A model generated the notes under the pieces. It worked only from the letters and a program-made list of their open reading frames with translations, ran no database searches and was not told the origin of the DNA. Shown piece after piece: positions 8,996 to 19,127 of a DNA stretch of 64,000 nt. The DNA comes from Marinobacter sp. 1-4A (lineage in GTDB: Bacteria; Pseudomonadota; Gammaproteobacteria; Pseudomonadales; Oleiphilaceae). Positions within the stretch are counted from its first letter, which is position 1. Every line of letters begins with the position of its first letter. The stretch lies in contig NZ_VCGY01000008.1 in NCBI RefSeq assembly GCF_016597725.1, positions 1 to 64,000 on the forward strand. Direction: 5' to 3'. Position numbers and translations under genes: made by a program.

Positions 8996-9430
8996 ATGCG
9001 TCTGAACGAACTTAGTCCAGAGCCTGGTTCACGTCCCTCTGCAAAACGCGTCGGTCGTGGTATCGGTAGCGGTCTCGGTAAAACCGGTGGCCGTGGTCAT
9101 AAAGGTCTTAAATCCCGTTCCGGTGGCAGCGTTGCTCCCGGTTTCGAGGGTGGTCAGCAGCCTTTGGCCCGTCGTCTTCCGAAATTCGGTTTCACATCGC
9201 GCCAACAGCGCTATGTTGCCGAGGTTCGTTTGAACGAGTTGGCCAAGGTGGAAGGCGATACTGTGGATCTTGCAGCCCTTAAAAAGGCCGACATTATCCG
9301 TGAGGAAATTCGCGAAGCTAAGGTTATTCTGTCCGGCGAGCTTGACCGTGCAGTAACTGTGAAGGGGCTTCGTGTAACCAAAGGCGCGCGCGAGGCAATT
9401 TCTGCCGCGGGTGGCAAAGTCGAAGACTAA
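8996..9430 (+). CDS. rplO: 50S ribosomal protein L15
   Basis: Product is 144 residues from the ATG at 8996, [21 protein letters not shown]15 is a late assembly protein with a glycine- and arginine-rich extended N-terminal arm ([17 protein letters not shown]). The ATG starts one base after the rpmD stop, with GAGGAG before it. A frame open upstream to 8981 lies within rpmD and is not used. Confidence 0.96.
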   Translation: MRLNELSPEPGSRPSAKRVGRGIGSGLGKTGGRGHKGLKSRSGGSVAPGFEGGQQPLARRLPKFGFTSRQQRYVAEVRLNELAKVEGDTVDLAALKKADIIREEIREAKVILSGELDRAVTVKGLRVTKGAREAISAAGGKVED

Positions 9431-9447
9431 GGCGAGTCGAGGACTAA

Positions 9448-10770
9448 ATGGCCAAGAACGCATCATTGCCTGCGGGCGCGGGAAAAGGACTGGCGGAGCT
9501 GCGATCCCGGCTCTGGTTTGTCTTTCTGGCACTGTTGGTGTACCGGATCGGTGCCCACATACCGGTGCCAGGTATTAACCCAGACCGACTGGCAGCATTG
9601 TTTGAGCAGAATCAGGGCACAATCCTGAGTATGTTCAACATGTTCTCAGGTGGTGCGCTCGAGCGCATGAGTATCTTCGCTCTCGGTATCATGCCGTATA
9701 TCTCGGCCTCGATTATCATGCAGCTCATGACTGCGGTAAGTCCGCAGCTTGAGCAGCTGAAAAAAGAGGGCGAGGCTGGACGTCGTAAGATCAGCCAGTA
9801 CACCCGGTACGGTACAGTTGTGCTGGCATTGGTTCAGGGTTTTGGTATTTCTGTTGGTTTGGCCTCTCAGGGCGTCACCTTCAACGACAGCTTTAGCTTC
9901 CACTTTGTGGCGGTTGTTTCTTTCGTAAGTGGTGCGGTCTTTATGATGTGGCTTGGCGAGCAGATTACCGAGCGAGGTGTCGGTAACGGTATCTCCCTGC
10001 TGATTTTTGCAGGCATTGTGGCCGGGCTACCGGGCGCAATCGGTCAGACTTTGGAGCAGGCCCGTAACGGTGAGATGAGCCTGTTGGTGGTTTTGGGTAT
10101 CGGTATCCTTGCCATCGCAGTGGTTGGCTTTGTGGTATTCATGGAGCGTGGGCAGCGGCGTCTGACCATTAACTATGCGAAACGTCAACAAGGCCGCCGG
10201 GTTTTTGCTCAGCAGTCCAGTCATTTGCCTTTGAAGGTTAATATGGCCGGGGTTATCCCGCCTATATTTGCTTCGTCCATCCTGCTTTTCCCTGCTTCGT
10301 TGGGTCAGTGGTTTGGACAGGGTGAGGGCATGGAGTGGCTTAGTGATATTTCTCAGGCCTTGGCTCCAAGCCAGCCGTTATACATCATTCTGTTTGCGGC
10401 AGCGGTTGTTTTCTTCTGCTTCTTCTATACTGCTCTGATGTATAATCCGAAGGAAGTTGCGGATAACCTCAAGCGCTCAGGCGCGTTTATACCGGGCATA
10501 CGTCCAGGCGATCAAACTGCCAAGTACATAGATGGCGTTTTGACTCGCTTGACCTTGTTCGGTGCAATGTACATTGCAGCAGTCTCTCTGTTCCCTCAGT
10601 TCCTGATGGTGGCCGGGAATGTTCCGTTCTATTTGGGCGGCACCTCACTGCTGATTGTTGTAGTCGTGGTGATGGATTTCATGGCGCAGGTTCAGTCGCA
10701 CCTGATGTCGCATCAGTATGAATCACTGATGAAGAAGTCCAATCTCAAGGGCTATGGTCGGAACGGTTAA
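9448..10770 (+). CDS. secY: Protein translocase subunit SecY
   Basis: Product is 440 residues, close to the E. coli 443. SecY is the central channel of the SecYEG translocon in the inner membrane. Ten hydrophobic segments can be followed, from [21 protein letters not shown] (first about residues 23-40) to the last near residue 400. The plug and pore-ring region follows at [20 protein letters not shown], and the cytosolic loop before TM9 shows [21 protein letters not shown]. It is last but one in the spc group, followed by rpmJ. Confidence 0.98.
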   Translation: MAKNASLPAGAGKGLAELRSRLWFVFLALLVYRIGAHIPVPGINPDRLAALFEQNQGTILSMFNMFSGGALERMSIFALGIMPYISASIIMQLMTAVSPQLEQLKKEGEAGRRKISQYTRYGTVVLALVQGFGISVGLASQGVTFNDSFSFHFVAVVSFVSGAVFMMWLGEQITERGVGNGISLLIFAGIVAGLPGAIGQTLEQARNGEMSLLVVLGIGILAIAVVGFVVFMERGQRRLTINYAKRQQGRRVFAQQSSHLPLKVNMAGVIPPIFASSILLFPASLGQWFGQGEGMEWLSDISQALAPSQPLYIILFAAAVVFFCFFYTALMYNPKEVADNLKRSGAFIPGIRPGDQTAKYIDGVLTRLTLFGAMYIAAVSLFPQFLMVAGNVPFYLGGTSLLIVVVVVMDFMAQVQSHLMSHQYESLMKKSNLKGYGRNG

Positions 10771-10800
10771 AACCGTTCCCCTTGAAAACTGGAGTCGACA

Positions 10801-10914
10801 ATGAAAGTACGCGCTTCGGTAAAGAAAATTTGCCGTAACTGCAAAGTAATTCGTCGCAATGGCTCAGTAAGAGTCATTTGCTCGGAGCCTCGCCACAAGC
10901 AACGCCAGGGCTGA
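10801..10914 (+). CDS. rpmJ: 50S ribosomal protein L36 (zinc-ribbon form)
   Basis: A 37-residue gene, [20 protein letters not shown]..., read directly from the sequence. L36 is the smallest 50S protein and stabilises 23S domain structure. The zinc-binding set CXXC...C...H is intact (C11, C14, C27, H33), the C+ form. GGAG lies at 10791-10794. Placement directly after secY is the standard order. Confidence 0.96.
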   Translation: MKVRASVKKICRNCKVIRRNGSVRVICSEPRHKQRQG

Positions 10915-10959
10915 TTCCCTCGGGAAACACTCTGGCTTGAAAACGAGGTTCGTAATGAT

Positions 10960-10994
10960 AGCGCTTGACTCGATGCCGAGTCAGGCGCTATTAT
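10960..10994 (+). promoter_or_regulatory. Promoter of the rpsM group with embedded inverted repeat
   Basis: TTGACT (10965-10970) and TATTAT (10989-10994), 18 bp apart, form a good sigma70 promoter about 65 bases before rpsM. An inverted repeat with 13-base arms and a 4-base loop (10960-10972 with 10977-10989, one T-G pair) covers the -35 box and the spacer and touches the -10 box. It could be an operator, or the hairpin of an attenuator for transcripts coming from secY-rpmJ. No T run follows it directly. The promoter is likely; the role of the repeat is open. Confidence 0.65.
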
Positions 10995-11057
10995 TTCGCG
11001 CCCCTTTTTTGTGGCGGAAAATTCACACAGCAAAGCTTTGAACGCGGAGTAATTTGG

Positions 11058-11414
11058 ATGGCACGTATAGCCGGTGTCAATATACCCGATCACAAACATG
11101 CTGTTATCTCGCTGACCTACATCTTTGGTGTTGGCAAGACAACAGCCCAGAAGCTTTGCGATGCAACCGGCGTTAAGCCGGACGTCAAGGTCAAAGACCT
11201 GTCCGACGAGCAGCTTGAAACACTTCGTTCAGAAGTGGGTAAGGTTGTCGTTGAGGGCGATTTGCGTCGTGAAGTACAGATGAACATTAAGCGTTTGAAG
11301 GATCTCGGATGTCATCGTGGTCTGCGTCACCGTCATGGACTTCCAGTCCGTGGCCAGCGCACCAAGACCAACGCACGCACCCGTAAAGGTCCACGCAAAC
11401 CTATTCGTAAGTAA
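11058..11414 (+). CDS. rpsM: 30S ribosomal protein S13
   Basis: The ATG at 11058 gives 118 residues, [20 protein letters not shown], the standard N-terminus and length; CGGAG lies at 11045-11049. S13 contacts the P-site tRNA and bridges to the 50S subunit. Signatures [14 protein letters not shown] and [19 protein letters not shown] are present. First gene of the alpha group. Confidence 0.97.
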   Translation: MARIAGVNIPDHKHAVISLTYIFGVGKTTAQKLCDATGVKPDVKVKDLSDEQLETLRSEVGKVVVEGDLRREVQMNIKRLKDLGCHRGLRHRHGLPVRGQRTKTNARTRKGPRKPIRK

Positions 11415-11427
11415 CAGGTAGGCAAAC

Positions 11428-11817
11428 ATGGCAAAGCCAGGTACACGTACCCGTAAAAAGGTGAAAAAGACCGTTGTTGATGGCGTCGCACACGTACATG
11501 CGTCCTTCAATAACACGATCGTGACCATTTCTGACCGTCAGGGCAACGTCCTGTCCTGGGCCACTTCAGGTGGTTCTGGTTTTCGCGGGTCACGTAAGAG
11601 TACACCTTTTGCTGCGCAGGTAGCAGCTGAAAGAGCCGGTAACGCGGCTGCTGAATACGGCCTTAAAAACCTGGACGTAGAGGTTAAGGGTCCCGGGCCC
11701 GGACGTGAGTCTGCAGTTCGCGCTTTGAATTCGTGCGGCTACAAGATCACCAACATCACAGATGTGACGCCGATTCCCCATAACGGCTGTCGTCCGCCCA
11801 AAAAGCGCCGCGTCTAA
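11428..11817 (+). CDS. rpsK: 30S ribosomal protein S11
   Basis: Product is 129 residues, [20 protein letters not shown] at the start. S11 forms part of the platform and mRNA exit. Conserved [17 protein letters not shown] and [16 protein letters not shown] are exact family hallmarks. It lies 13 bases after rpsM. Confidence 0.98.
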   Translation: MAKPGTRTRKKVKKTVVDGVAHVHASFNNTIVTISDRQGNVLSWATSGGSGFRGSRKSTPFAAQVAAERAGNAAAEYGLKNLDVEVKGPGPGRESAVRALNSCGYKITNITDVTPIPHNGCRPPKKRRV

Positions 11818-11835
11818 CACAGGAGACAGTGAAAT

Positions 11836-12456
11836 ATGGCTCGTTATATAGGCCCGAAGTGCAAGCTGTCTCGTCGTGAAGGGACAGACCTTTTTCTGAA
11901 GAGCGGAGTTCGAGCACTTGACAGCAAGTGCAACATCGAAACGCCGCCCGGCATGCATGGCGCACGCCGCGGTCGTCTGTCTGAATACGGCGTCCAGCTT
12001 CGTGAAAAGCAAAAAGTTCGTCGTATATACGGCGTGCTGGAGAAGCAATTTCGCAATTATTATAAGGAAGCGGCTCGTCTGAAGGGTGCAACCGGTGAGA
12101 ACCTGTTGCAGCTTCTCGAGACGCGTCTTGATAACGTTGCATACCGCATGGGATTCGGTTCCACCCGTGCAGAGTCCCGTCAGCTCGTTTCACACAAGGC
12201 GATTCTGGTTAACGACAAAGTAGTGAATATTCCTTCCTACAAGGTCAAGCCAGGCGATGTTGTGAGTGTGCGTGAGAAGGCAAGAAATCAGCTGCGCGTT
12301 AAAGGCGCTCTTGAGTTGTCTGCAAGCCGTGCACCGGTGAGCTGGGTAGAGGTCGACGCCAATAAGATGTCAGGCGTTTACAAGTCAGTGCCAGAGCGCA
12401 CTGAACTGCCGGCCGACATCAACGAGAACCTCATCGTCGAGCTTTACTCTAAGTAA
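11836..12456 (+). CDS. rpsD: 30S ribosomal protein S4
   Basis: Product is 206 residues, equal to E. coli, starting [21 protein letters not shown]4 nucleates 30S assembly and, in E. coli, represses the alpha operon by binding a pseudoknot at rpsM. The S4 RNA-binding domain is visible at [20 protein letters not shown] near residues 95-114. No zinc cysteine knuckle is present. Confidence 0.98.
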   Translation: MARYIGPKCKLSRREGTDLFLKSGVRALDSKCNIETPPGMHGARRGRLSEYGVQLREKQKVRRIYGVLEKQFRNYYKEAARLKGATGENLLQLLETRLDNVAYRMGFGSTRAESRQLVSHKAILVNDKVVNIPSYKVKPGDVVSVREKARNQLRVKGALELSASRAPVSWVEVDANKMSGVYKSVPERTELPADINENLIVELYSK

Positions 12457-12503
12457 AGCCTGATTTGCAACGTAAGTAGCAACGATAGCAGATAGGGGCG
12501 TCT

Positions 12504-13508
12504 ATGCAGCGTTCAGTACATGAGTTATTGACACCTCGTACCATTGACGTGAAAGAATCCAGTGCAATGCGCGCCAAGGTAACGTTGGAGCCTCTGGAAA
12601 GAGGTTTTGGCCATACTTTGGGTAGCGCGTTGCGTCGTATTCTCTTGTCTTCGATGCCTGGCTGCGCTGTGACTGAAGCGCAGATTGACGGTGTCTTGCA
12701 CGAGTACAGCGCCATTGAGGGTGTTCAGGAAGACGTCATTGAGATTCTTCTGAATCTCAAGGGTGTCGCGGTCAAGATGAACGGTCGGGATGACACTGAG
12801 CTTACGCTCAGTAAGAAAGGCCCGGGCGTTGTAACAGCTGGCGATATTAAGCTGGATCATGACGTCGAAATTTCCAATCCGGATCATGTGATCTGTCACC
12901 TTAGTGAAAAAGGTGAAGTGAACATGCGTTTGCGTGTGGCACGTGGTCGCGGCTATGAGCCGGCAGATCAGCGTGGTCTTGAGGAAGATGAAACCCGCGC
13001 CATCGGCCGTCTGCAATTGGATGCCACCTTCAGCCCGGTTCGCCGTGTTGCTTATTCCGTGGAAAGTGCACGGGTAGAGCAGCGTACCGATCTGGACAAG
13101 CTGGTTATTGATCTGGAGACGAACGGCACTATCGATCCGGAAGAAGCAATTCGCCGGGCAGCCACGATTCTTCAGCAGCAACTGGCGGTATTTGTTGATT
13201 TTGATCATGAAAAAGAGCCAGAGCGCGTAGAAGAAGAGGAAGAGATTGATCCTATTCTGCTGCGTCCTGTCGATGATCTAGAGTTAACAGTACGTTCAGC
13301 TAACTGCTTGAAGGCTGAAAATATTTACTACATCGGCGATCTTATCCAGCGCACAGAAGTTGAGCTGTTGAAGACGCCTAACCTTGGTAAGAAGTCGCTC
13401 ACCGAGATTAAGGACGTTTTGGCGTCTCGCGGTTTGTCTCTGGGAATGCGTCTTGATAACTGGCCACCGGCTAGCCTTCGGGGCGACGACCGGGTTTTGG
13501 GCGGTTGA
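12504..13508 (+). CDS. rpoA: RNA polymerase subunit alpha
   Basis: Product is 334 residues, starting [20 protein letters not shown]. Alpha dimerises to assemble RNA polymerase through its N-terminal domain (about 1-235, with [20 protein letters not shown]). Its C-terminal domain (about 250-334) binds UP elements and activators, with the conserved [20 protein letters not shown] containing the DNA-contacting arginine. The acidic linker EEEEEIDP separates the two. Located between rpsD and rplQ as usual. Confidence 0.98.
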   Translation: MQRSVHELLTPRTIDVKESSAMRAKVTLEPLERGFGHTLGSALRRILLSSMPGCAVTEAQIDGVLHEYSAIEGVQEDVIEILLNLKGVAVKMNGRDDTELTLSKKGPGVVTAGDIKLDHDVEISNPDHVICHLSEKGEVNMRLRVARGRGYEPADQRGLEEDETRAIGRLQLDATFSPVRRVAYSVESARVEQRTDLDKLVIDLETNGTIDPEEAIRRAATILQQQLAVFVDFDHEKEPERVEEEEEIDPILLRPVDDLELTVRSANCLKAENIYYIGDLIQRTEVELLKTPNLGKKSLTEIKDVLASRGLSLGMRLDNWPPASLRGDDRVLGG

Positions 13509-13541
13509 TTGCCGATTAGTTTAAGGTAAGGAATCAGAGCA

Positions 13542-13940
13542 ATGCGTCATCGTAAAAGTGGTCGTAAGTTCAGCAGGACCAGTGCGCATCGCAAGGCCAT
13601 GTTTCGTAACATGACTGCGTCACTGGTTGGTCATGAGCTGATTAAAACAACGCTGCCGAAAGCTAAAGAGCTTCGTCGTGTAGCTGAGCCTTTGATCACG
13701 CTCGCCAAAGTAGATTCGGTAGCGAATCGTCGTCTGGCGTTTTCTCGCCTGCGCGACGACGCGGCGGTTGCTAAGCTGTTCAATGAGCTTGGCCCCCGTT
13801 ATAACGAGCGTCCGGGTGGTTACCTTCGTATTCTGAAGTGTGGCTTCCGTGCTGGCGACAATGCCCCTATGGCATTTGTTGAGTTGGTAGGTCGTCCGTT
13901 GGACATCGAAGCAGAAGAAGTGGACGAAGGCGACGAGTAA
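13542..13940 (+). CDS. rplQ: 50S ribosomal protein L17
   Basis: Product is 132 residues, [20 protein letters not shown] at the start. L17 lies near the exit tunnel. The signature [20 protein letters not shown] and the typical acidic C-terminus ([10 protein letters not shown]) are present. Last gene of the ribosomal cluster; a strong terminator follows. Confidence 0.98.
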   Translation: MRHRKSGRKFSRTSAHRKAMFRNMTASLVGHELIKTTLPKAKELRRVAEPLITLAKVDSVANRRLAFSRLRDDAAVAKLFNELGPRYNERPGGYLRILKCGFRAGDNAPMAFVELVGRPLDIEAEEVDEGDE

Positions 13941-13959
13941 TATCGTTCGTTAGTCTGCA

Positions 13960-13996
13960 AAAAAAACCGGGTGCCATAAGGTTCCCGGTTTTTTTG
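13960..13996 (+). terminator. Terminator closing the ribosomal cluster
   Basis: AAAAAAACCGGG and CCCGGTTTTTTT pair across a 13-base loop. A T run follows on the plus strand and on the minus strand, so it can stop both rplQ and uvrA transcripts. Confidence 0.9.
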
Positions 13997-14038
13997 TGTC
14001 TAAAGTTTGGCGGTGTATTCGACCGAGCATACTGTGTG

Positions 14039-16882
14039 CTAGATTCTTTTCTCTCCCAATATTGGTTTCAAGTAGCGTCCTGTGTGCGATGCGGGATTTT
14101 CTGCAACGTCTTCTGGTGTGCCTTCCGCAATGATCTGACCACCCCCTGAACCACCTTCCGGGCCCAGATCGATCACCCAGTCTGCTGTTTTGATAACGTC
14201 CAGGTTGTGCTCGATAACTACGATAGTGTTGCCGTGGTCTCGCAATCTTTGCAGTACGTTCAGCAGTTGCTGGATGTCGTAGAAGTGCAGGCCGGTTGTG
14301 GGTTCGTCGAGTATGTACAGGGTTTTACCTGTATCGCGCTTTGAGAGCTCTTTGGCGAGCTTTACGCGCTGGGCCTCGCCGCCAGACAGGGTTACTGCAC
14401 TTTGCCCAAGGCGGATGTACGAGAGGCCCACATCAATAAGCGTTTGGAGTTTTCTGGCGAGGAAGGGCACCGCGTCAAAAAACTCACGACCTTCTTCCAC
14501 GGTCATGCTCAATACTTCGTTGATGTTTTTCCCTTTGTAGCGGACCTCAAGCGTTTCCCGGTTATAGCGTTTGGCTTTGCATACGTCGCAGGGAACGTAC
14601 ACGTCGGGCAGAAAGTGCATTTCTACCTTGATCATGCCGTCCCCTTGGCAGGCTTCGCAGCGCCCGCCTTTGACATTGAAGGAGAAACGTCCCGGTTTGT
14701 ACCCCCGTGAGCGCGCTTCCTGGGTCCCGGCGAAAAGTTCGCGGATTGGAGTGAACAGGCCCGTGTAGGTGGCGGGATTAGAGCGGGGAGTGCGCCCAAT
14801 GGGGCTTTGATCTATGTCGATTACCTTATCCAGCTTATCTAGCCCAGTCAGCCCCTTGTAAGGCGCGGCGTTTAGGCTGGTGGCTTTGTTTAGCTTGGCC
14901 GCTGCGACGGGATAGAGCGTGCTGTTTATCAGGGTGGATTTACCAGAACCCGAGACGCCCGTTATGCAGGTCATGATGCCCAAAGGCAAGGCTAGCGTGA
15001 CATCTTGCAAGTTATTGCCGGTGGCGCCGGTCAGTGTGAGAGTTTCACCATTTCCTTTATGCCGGGTTGTCGGAATGGCTATCTCTTTTACGCCACTGAG
15101 ATATTGGCCGGTAAGGGAGTCAGTGTTTGCAAGAATGTCAGCAGGTGTGCCTTGAGCGATTATCTGGCCACCGTGCACGCCAGCGCCGGGCCCGATATCA
15201 ATTACATGGTCAGCCGCGCGGATGGCATCTTCATCATGCTCGACGACTATGACGGTGTTTCCTAAGTCCCTAAGGTGGGTAAGTGTGCTGAGAAGTCGGT
15301 CATTATCTCTTTGATGAAGCCCTATGGAAGGCTCATCCAGAATATACATTACACCCACTAGGCCAGCACCAATCTGACTGGCCAGTCTTATGCGCTGTGC
15401 TTCTCCACCAGACAGAGTGTCAGCACTGCGTTCGAGTGTTAAATAATCAAGTCCAACGTTTACGAGAAACTGGAGTCGTTGACGGACTTCCTTGGTTATT
15501 TTCTCCGCAATTTCGCCCTTACGTCCTGGCAGATCAAGTGCGTCAAAGTAGGAGTGGGCCTCGCCGATTGGAAGGCGTGTGATGTCTGAGATGTTCAGTT
15601 CTTCAATAAAAACGTGGCGGGCGCTGCGCCGAAGTCTGGAACCTTTGCAGTCTTTGCAGGGCTGTGTGCTGAGGTTGCGAGCCAGCTCTTCGCGCATGCT
15701 TTGGGAGTCGGTTTCGCGGTAACGGCGCTCAAGGTTCGGGATTATACCTTCAAAAGAGTGGGCCCGCTCCATGATCTGGCCGCGAGAATTCACGTAACGA
15801 AACGGAATTTCTTCACGGCCAGATCCGTAGAGGAGTATTTTCCGGAAGTCTTCCGGCAGTTCCTCCCAGGGGGTTTCCAAATCAATGCCATAGTGCTCCC
15901 CAATGCTGCCCAGCATTTGGAAATAATAGACAGCCCGTCTATCCCAGCCTTTGATGGCGCCAGCAGCAATGGTTGACTCTGGATGTTGCACGATTTTCTC
16001 GGAATCAAAAAACTGCTTAACACCTAGGCCGTCGCAAGTAGGGCAGGCGCCTGCGGGGTTGTTGAAGGAAAATAGCTTAGGTTCGAGTTCGCTTAACGCG
16101 TAACCACATTGAGTACACGCGTATTTTGCGGAAAAGGTTTGTTCTTCGCTCTTGTCTTCGGCTTCCGAATCCATTGACGCAACAAGCGCTATGCCGTCGG
16201 CAAGCCCAAGCGCGGTCTCGAAACTTTCAGCCAGCCGTTGCTCAAGGCCGGGCTTTACCTTGAATCGGTCGACGACCACGTCAATCTGGTGTTTGCGCTT
16301 TTTGTCGAGGACTGGAACGTCATCTATGTCATAGACGGTGCCGTCTACGCGCAGTCGAATAAATCCTTGGCTGCGCATAGTCTCTACAACCTGTAAATGC
16401 TCACCTTTGCGGTCGCGAATCACGGGAGCAAGAATCATCAGTTTGCTGTCTTCGGGCAACGCAAGCACCTGATCAACCATCTGGCTAACAGTTTGAGCTT
16501 CTAGTGGCTGCCCGTGCTCCGGGCACCGAGGCTCGCCTGCGCGTGCAAACATGAGCCTTAAATAATCGTATATTTCGGTGATAGTGCCGACTGTCGAGCG
16601 AGGGTTGTGAGACGTTGACTTTTGCTCAATAGAGATTGCAGGTGAAAGGCCCTCGATGTGATCGACATCGGGCTTCTCCATCATTGAGAGGAACTGGCGG
16701 GCATAGGTGGACAACGACTCCACATAGCGCCTCTGACCTTCGGCATAAAGCGTATCAAATGCGAGAGACGACTTGCCAGAGCCGGACAACCCCGTGATCA
16801 CGATCAGTTTGTCCCTAGGGATATCCAGGTCGATGTTCTTCAGGTTGTGGGTACGTGCCCCTTTGATCTGGATATGATCCAT
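14039..16882 (-). CDS. uvrA: Excinuclease ABC subunit A
   Basis: Product is 947 residues (E. coli 940), starting [20 protein letters not shown]. UvrA is the damage-sensing ATPase of nucleotide excision repair, loading UvrB. Two ABC ATPase modules are seen: Walker [13 protein letters not shown] near residue 31 and [10 protein letters not shown] near 640, each with an LSGGEAQR signature. Zinc modules show [14 protein letters not shown] with CPTCDGLG, and [14 protein letters not shown] with CDVCKAKR. Convergent with rplQ. No LexA box is visible upstream, unlike E. coli uvrA. Confidence 0.98.
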   Translation of the reverse strand: MDHIQIKGARTHNLKNIDLDIPRDKLIVITGLSGSGKSSLAFDTLYAEGQRRYVESLSTYARQFLSMMEKPDVDHIEGLSPAISIEQKSTSHNPRSTVGTITEIYDYLRLMFARAGEPRCPEHGQPLEAQTVSQMVDQVLALPEDSKLMILAPVIRDRKGEHLQVVETMRSQGFIRLRVDGTVYDIDDVPVLDKKRKHQIDVVVDRFKVKPGLEQRLAESFETALGLADGIALVASMDSEAEDKSEEQTFSAKYACTQCGYALSELEPKLFSFNNPAGACPTCDGLGVKQFFDSEKIVQHPESTIAAGAIKGWDRRAVYYFQMLGSIGEHYGIDLETPWEELPEDFRKILLYGSGREEIPFRYVNSRGQIMERAHSFEGIIPNLERRYRETDSQSMREELARNLSTQPCKDCKGSRLRRSARHVFIEELNISDITRLPIGEAHSYFDALDLPGRKGEIAEKITKEVRQRLQFLVNVGLDYLTLERSADTLSGGEAQRIRLASQIGAGLVGVMYILDEPSIGLHQRDNDRLLSTLTHLRDLGNTVIVVEHDEDAIRAADHVIDIGPGAGVHGGQIIAQGTPADILANTDSLTGQYLSGVKEIAIPTTRHKGNGETLTLTGATGNNLQDVTLALPLGIMTCITGVSGSGKSTLINSTLYPVAAAKLNKATSLNAAPYKGLTGLDKLDKVIDIDQSPIGRTPRSNPATYTGLFTPIRELFAGTQEARSRGYKPGRFSFNVKGGRCEACQGDGMIKVEMHFLPDVYVPCDVCKAKRYNRETLEVRYKGKNINEVLSMTVEEGREFFDAVPFLARKLQTLIDVGLSYIRLGQSAVTLSGGEAQRVKLAKELSKRDTGKTLYILDEPTTGLHFYDIQQLLNVLQRLRDHGNTIVVIEHNLDVIKTADWVIDLGPEGGSGGGQIIAEGTPEDVAENPASHTGRYLKPILGEKRI

Positions 16883-17070
16883 AACACCTCGCTTGGAGAA
16901 AAAACGGAAATTATACCGCGTTACGTCGGCCGCGGCGAAAATGCCGGTTAACTAGTGTCCCGTCTGTAGTGTCCCCCGTTGAAGATCCTTCTGTTACAAT
17001 GCGCCGCCTGCGGAACATATGTACTTTCGCAAGGTCACGTTTTCAACCCCCGGGAGAGGAGCCAACTGCC

Positions 17071-18441
17071 ATGAATGCGCTGGAAAAACGCTCCGTATTT
17101 GCGCTGGCATCGGTCTACGCTATTCGCATGCTCGGGCTGTTCATGATCATGCCTGTATTTATGCTCTTAGGTGATGACCTTGAAGGCGCAACTCCAGCTC
17201 TACTCGGCTTCGCTATTGGCGCCTATGGTTTGAGTCAGGCCTTGCTGCAGATTCCATTTGGCCTGCTGTCTGATCGAGTAGGCCGCAAGCGCATGATTTA
17301 TATTGGCCTGATTCTGTTTGCTGCAGGGAGCATACTCGCAGGCTCTGCGGACTCAATATACGTTGTCATTGCTGGTCGGATCTTTCAGGGGGCTGGTGCT
17401 ATTGCCAGTGTGCTTATGGCGTTGCTCAGCGACCTTACCCGCGAAGAAGAACGAACCAAAGCCATGGCTACTGTGGGCATATCGATTGGGCTATCCTTTT
17501 CAGTGTCGCTGGTTCTGGGGCCGTTACTGGGAGCGGCATGGGGGCTCTCGGGGATTTTCTACGTTACCGCAGCATTGGCGCTGGTTGCGCTGCTCATCGT
17601 TAACCGGGTGGTGCCGACACCACACCAGCACAAAATCAGTGCTGATACTCACCCGGCAAAAGCGATGCTGGGGCGGGTATTGTCAGACAAACGCTTGTTG
17701 CGGCTGGATTTTGGTATATTCGCGCTGCACTTGGTGTTGACGTCGCTGTTTCTGGTGTTTCCATCGGTTTTACAGGATCAGCTTGGCCTTGCCAGTCAAT
17801 CACACTGGTGGTTCTACCTTAGCGTGATGATCACTTCATTTTTCGCCATGGTGCCTTTTATTATCATGGGCGAGAAGAAACGCATGATGAAACCAGTGCT
17901 CTGCGGTGCAATAGCGCTGCTTACCCTCGCTACGGCTGGGCTTGCCGGAATATCCGCCAGCCTTATTTTTGCCTGGGGGGTGATGTTCTTCTTTTTTATG
18001 GCCTTCAACCTTCTGGAAGCCAGTTTACCGTCTTTGATCAGTAAAGAGGCGCCAGCGGCCAGCAAGGGAACCGCTATGGGTGTGTATTCTACCTCCCAAT
18101 TTATGGGGGCTTTCCTGGGCGGAGCCTTTGGTGGTTATCTGCTACAGCAGGTCGGGATTGAGGGTGTTGTTTGGTTTATGGTCGCTGTTCTTGGTCTATG
18201 GTTGCTGATCGCAGTGACAATGCCAGCGCCGGGCCACACCTCCGGTTTCGTGGTACAGTTGCGGGATGTGATAGGCGGCCAATATGACGACGTTGATGGC
18301 AGCCTGCGACGCTTGCCGGGCGTGCAAGATGTGGTCATTATTGAAAACGCTGCCACTGCCTATTTAAAGGTGGATCGACAGCACTTTGACGAGGCGTTGC
18401 TTGCGGACTTTCCATTTGTTCGACACGGCAGCAATTCTTGA
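17071..18441 (+). CDS. MFS transporter with C-terminal YAM domain (YajR-like)
   Basis: From the ATG at 17071 (GGGAGAGGAG upstream at 17052-17061) the product is 456 residues; a longer open frame upstream has no ribosome-binding site. Twelve membrane segments of the major facilitator superfamily are followed by about 70 soluble residues. The MFS signature in loop 2-3 is SDRVGRKRMIYIG (about residues 70-82). Length and tail match E. coli YajR, a proton-coupled exporter of unknown substrate whose tail is a ferredoxin-like fold. The tail here starts after GHTSGFVVQLRDVI. It sits between uvrA and ssb, a position also seen in pseudomonads. Substrate cannot be read from sequence. Confidence 0.85.
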   Translation: MNALEKRSVFALASVYAIRMLGLFMIMPVFMLLGDDLEGATPALLGFAIGAYGLSQALLQIPFGLLSDRVGRKRMIYIGLILFAAGSILAGSADSIYVVIAGRIFQGAGAIASVLMALLSDLTREEERTKAMATVGISIGLSFSVSLVLGPLLGAAWGLSGIFYVTAALALVALLIVNRVVPTPHQHKISADTHPAKAMLGRVLSDKRLLRLDFGIFALHLVLTSLFLVFPSVLQDQLGLASQSHWWFYLSVMITSFFAMVPFIIMGEKKRMMKPVLCGAIALLTLATAGLAGISASLIFAWGVMFFFFMAFNLLEASLPSLISKEAPAASKGTAMGVYSTSQFMGAFLGGAFGGYLLQQVGIEGVVWFMVAVLGLWLLIAVTMPAPGHTSGFVVQLRDVIGGQYDDVDGSLRRLPGVQDVVIIENAATAYLKVDRQHFDEALLADFPFVRHGSNS

Positions 18442-18498
18442 AATCCGAAGGCCCGCAAGGAATGCGGGTATCGTTGAAAACAGAATCGGGAGCAGAAC

Positions 18499-19035
18499 AT
18501 GGCAAGAGGCGTAAACAAAGTTATTCTTATCGGGAACCTAGGGCAGGATCCGGATACCCGTTACACCCCGAACGGCAATGCCGTGGTGAACCTGAGCCTT
18601 GCGACCGACGAGAGCTACAAGGATCGCCAAACCGGCCAGATGGTTCCGAAAACGGAATGGCATCGCATTGTCATGTTTGGAAAGATTGCCGAGATTGCAG
18701 GCCAATACCTACGTAAAGGCTCCAAAGTTTATATCGAGGGCAAACTGCAGACTCGCAAATGGCAGAATAAAGAAGGCCAAGACGTTTACACCACCGAGGT
18801 GGTTGTCGATATCAACGGCCAGATGCAGATGTTGGATAGCCGTGGTGGTGAGGGCGGTATGAACCAAGGCGCTCCTGCTGGCCGTCCGCAACCGCAGTCG
18901 GCACCAGCACAGTCACAGAATAGCCCTCCGCCACAGTCCGGTGGGTATAGTCAGGGCCAAAATCAAGGTCAGCCACAACAGGGGGGCAGCATGCCCGAGC
19001 CAGTGGATGACTTTGACGACGATATTCCGTTTTAA
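18499..19035 (+). CDS. ssb: Single-stranded DNA-binding protein
   Basis: Product is 178 residues (E. coli 178), starting [23 protein letters not shown] coats single-stranded DNA in replication, repair and recombination. The OB fold spans about residues 1-112, followed by a glutamine- and proline-rich linker and the acidic tip DDFDDDIPF that recruits partner proteins. A 6-bp hairpin with a 5-base loop (18452-18468) lies in the gap after the transporter. No LexA box is visible. Confidence 0.98.
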   Translation: MARGVNKVILIGNLGQDPDTRYTPNGNAVVNLSLATDESYKDRQTGQMVPKTEWHRIVMFGKIAEIAGQYLRKGSKVYIEGKLQTRKWQNKEGQDVYTTEVVVDINGQMQMLDSRGGEGGMNQGAPAGRPQPQSAPAQSQNSPPPQSGGYSQGQNQGQPQQGGSMPEPVDDFDDDIPF

Positions 19036-19062
19036 GCGTTTGTCTAACCCAGATAAATTGTT

Positions 19063-19104
19063 AAAAACCGGCCGGCCCCAAAATTGGGGCCGACTGGTTT
19101 TTAA
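19063..19104. terminator. Bidirectional terminator between ssb and the cyclase gene
   Basis: CCGGCCGGCCCCA and TGGGGCCGACTGG pair around an AAAT loop, flanked by A and T runs on either side. It serves ssb on the plus strand and the diguanylate cyclase gene on the minus strand. Confidence 0.88.
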
Positions 19105-19127
19105 TTCTTGGCAAAAATTTATTGAGT

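Noticed and set aside
16953..16975. Direct repeat TAGTGTCCC, two copies 14 bp apart between uvrA and the transporter gene
   Set aside because: Nine bases, two copies, no promoter-like spacing; too little to call a site.
16883..17070. Search for LexA (SOS) boxes before uvrA, and again before ssb
   Set aside because: No CTGT-N8-ACAG palindrome was found in either gap. SOS control, known for these genes in E. coli, cannot be supported here.
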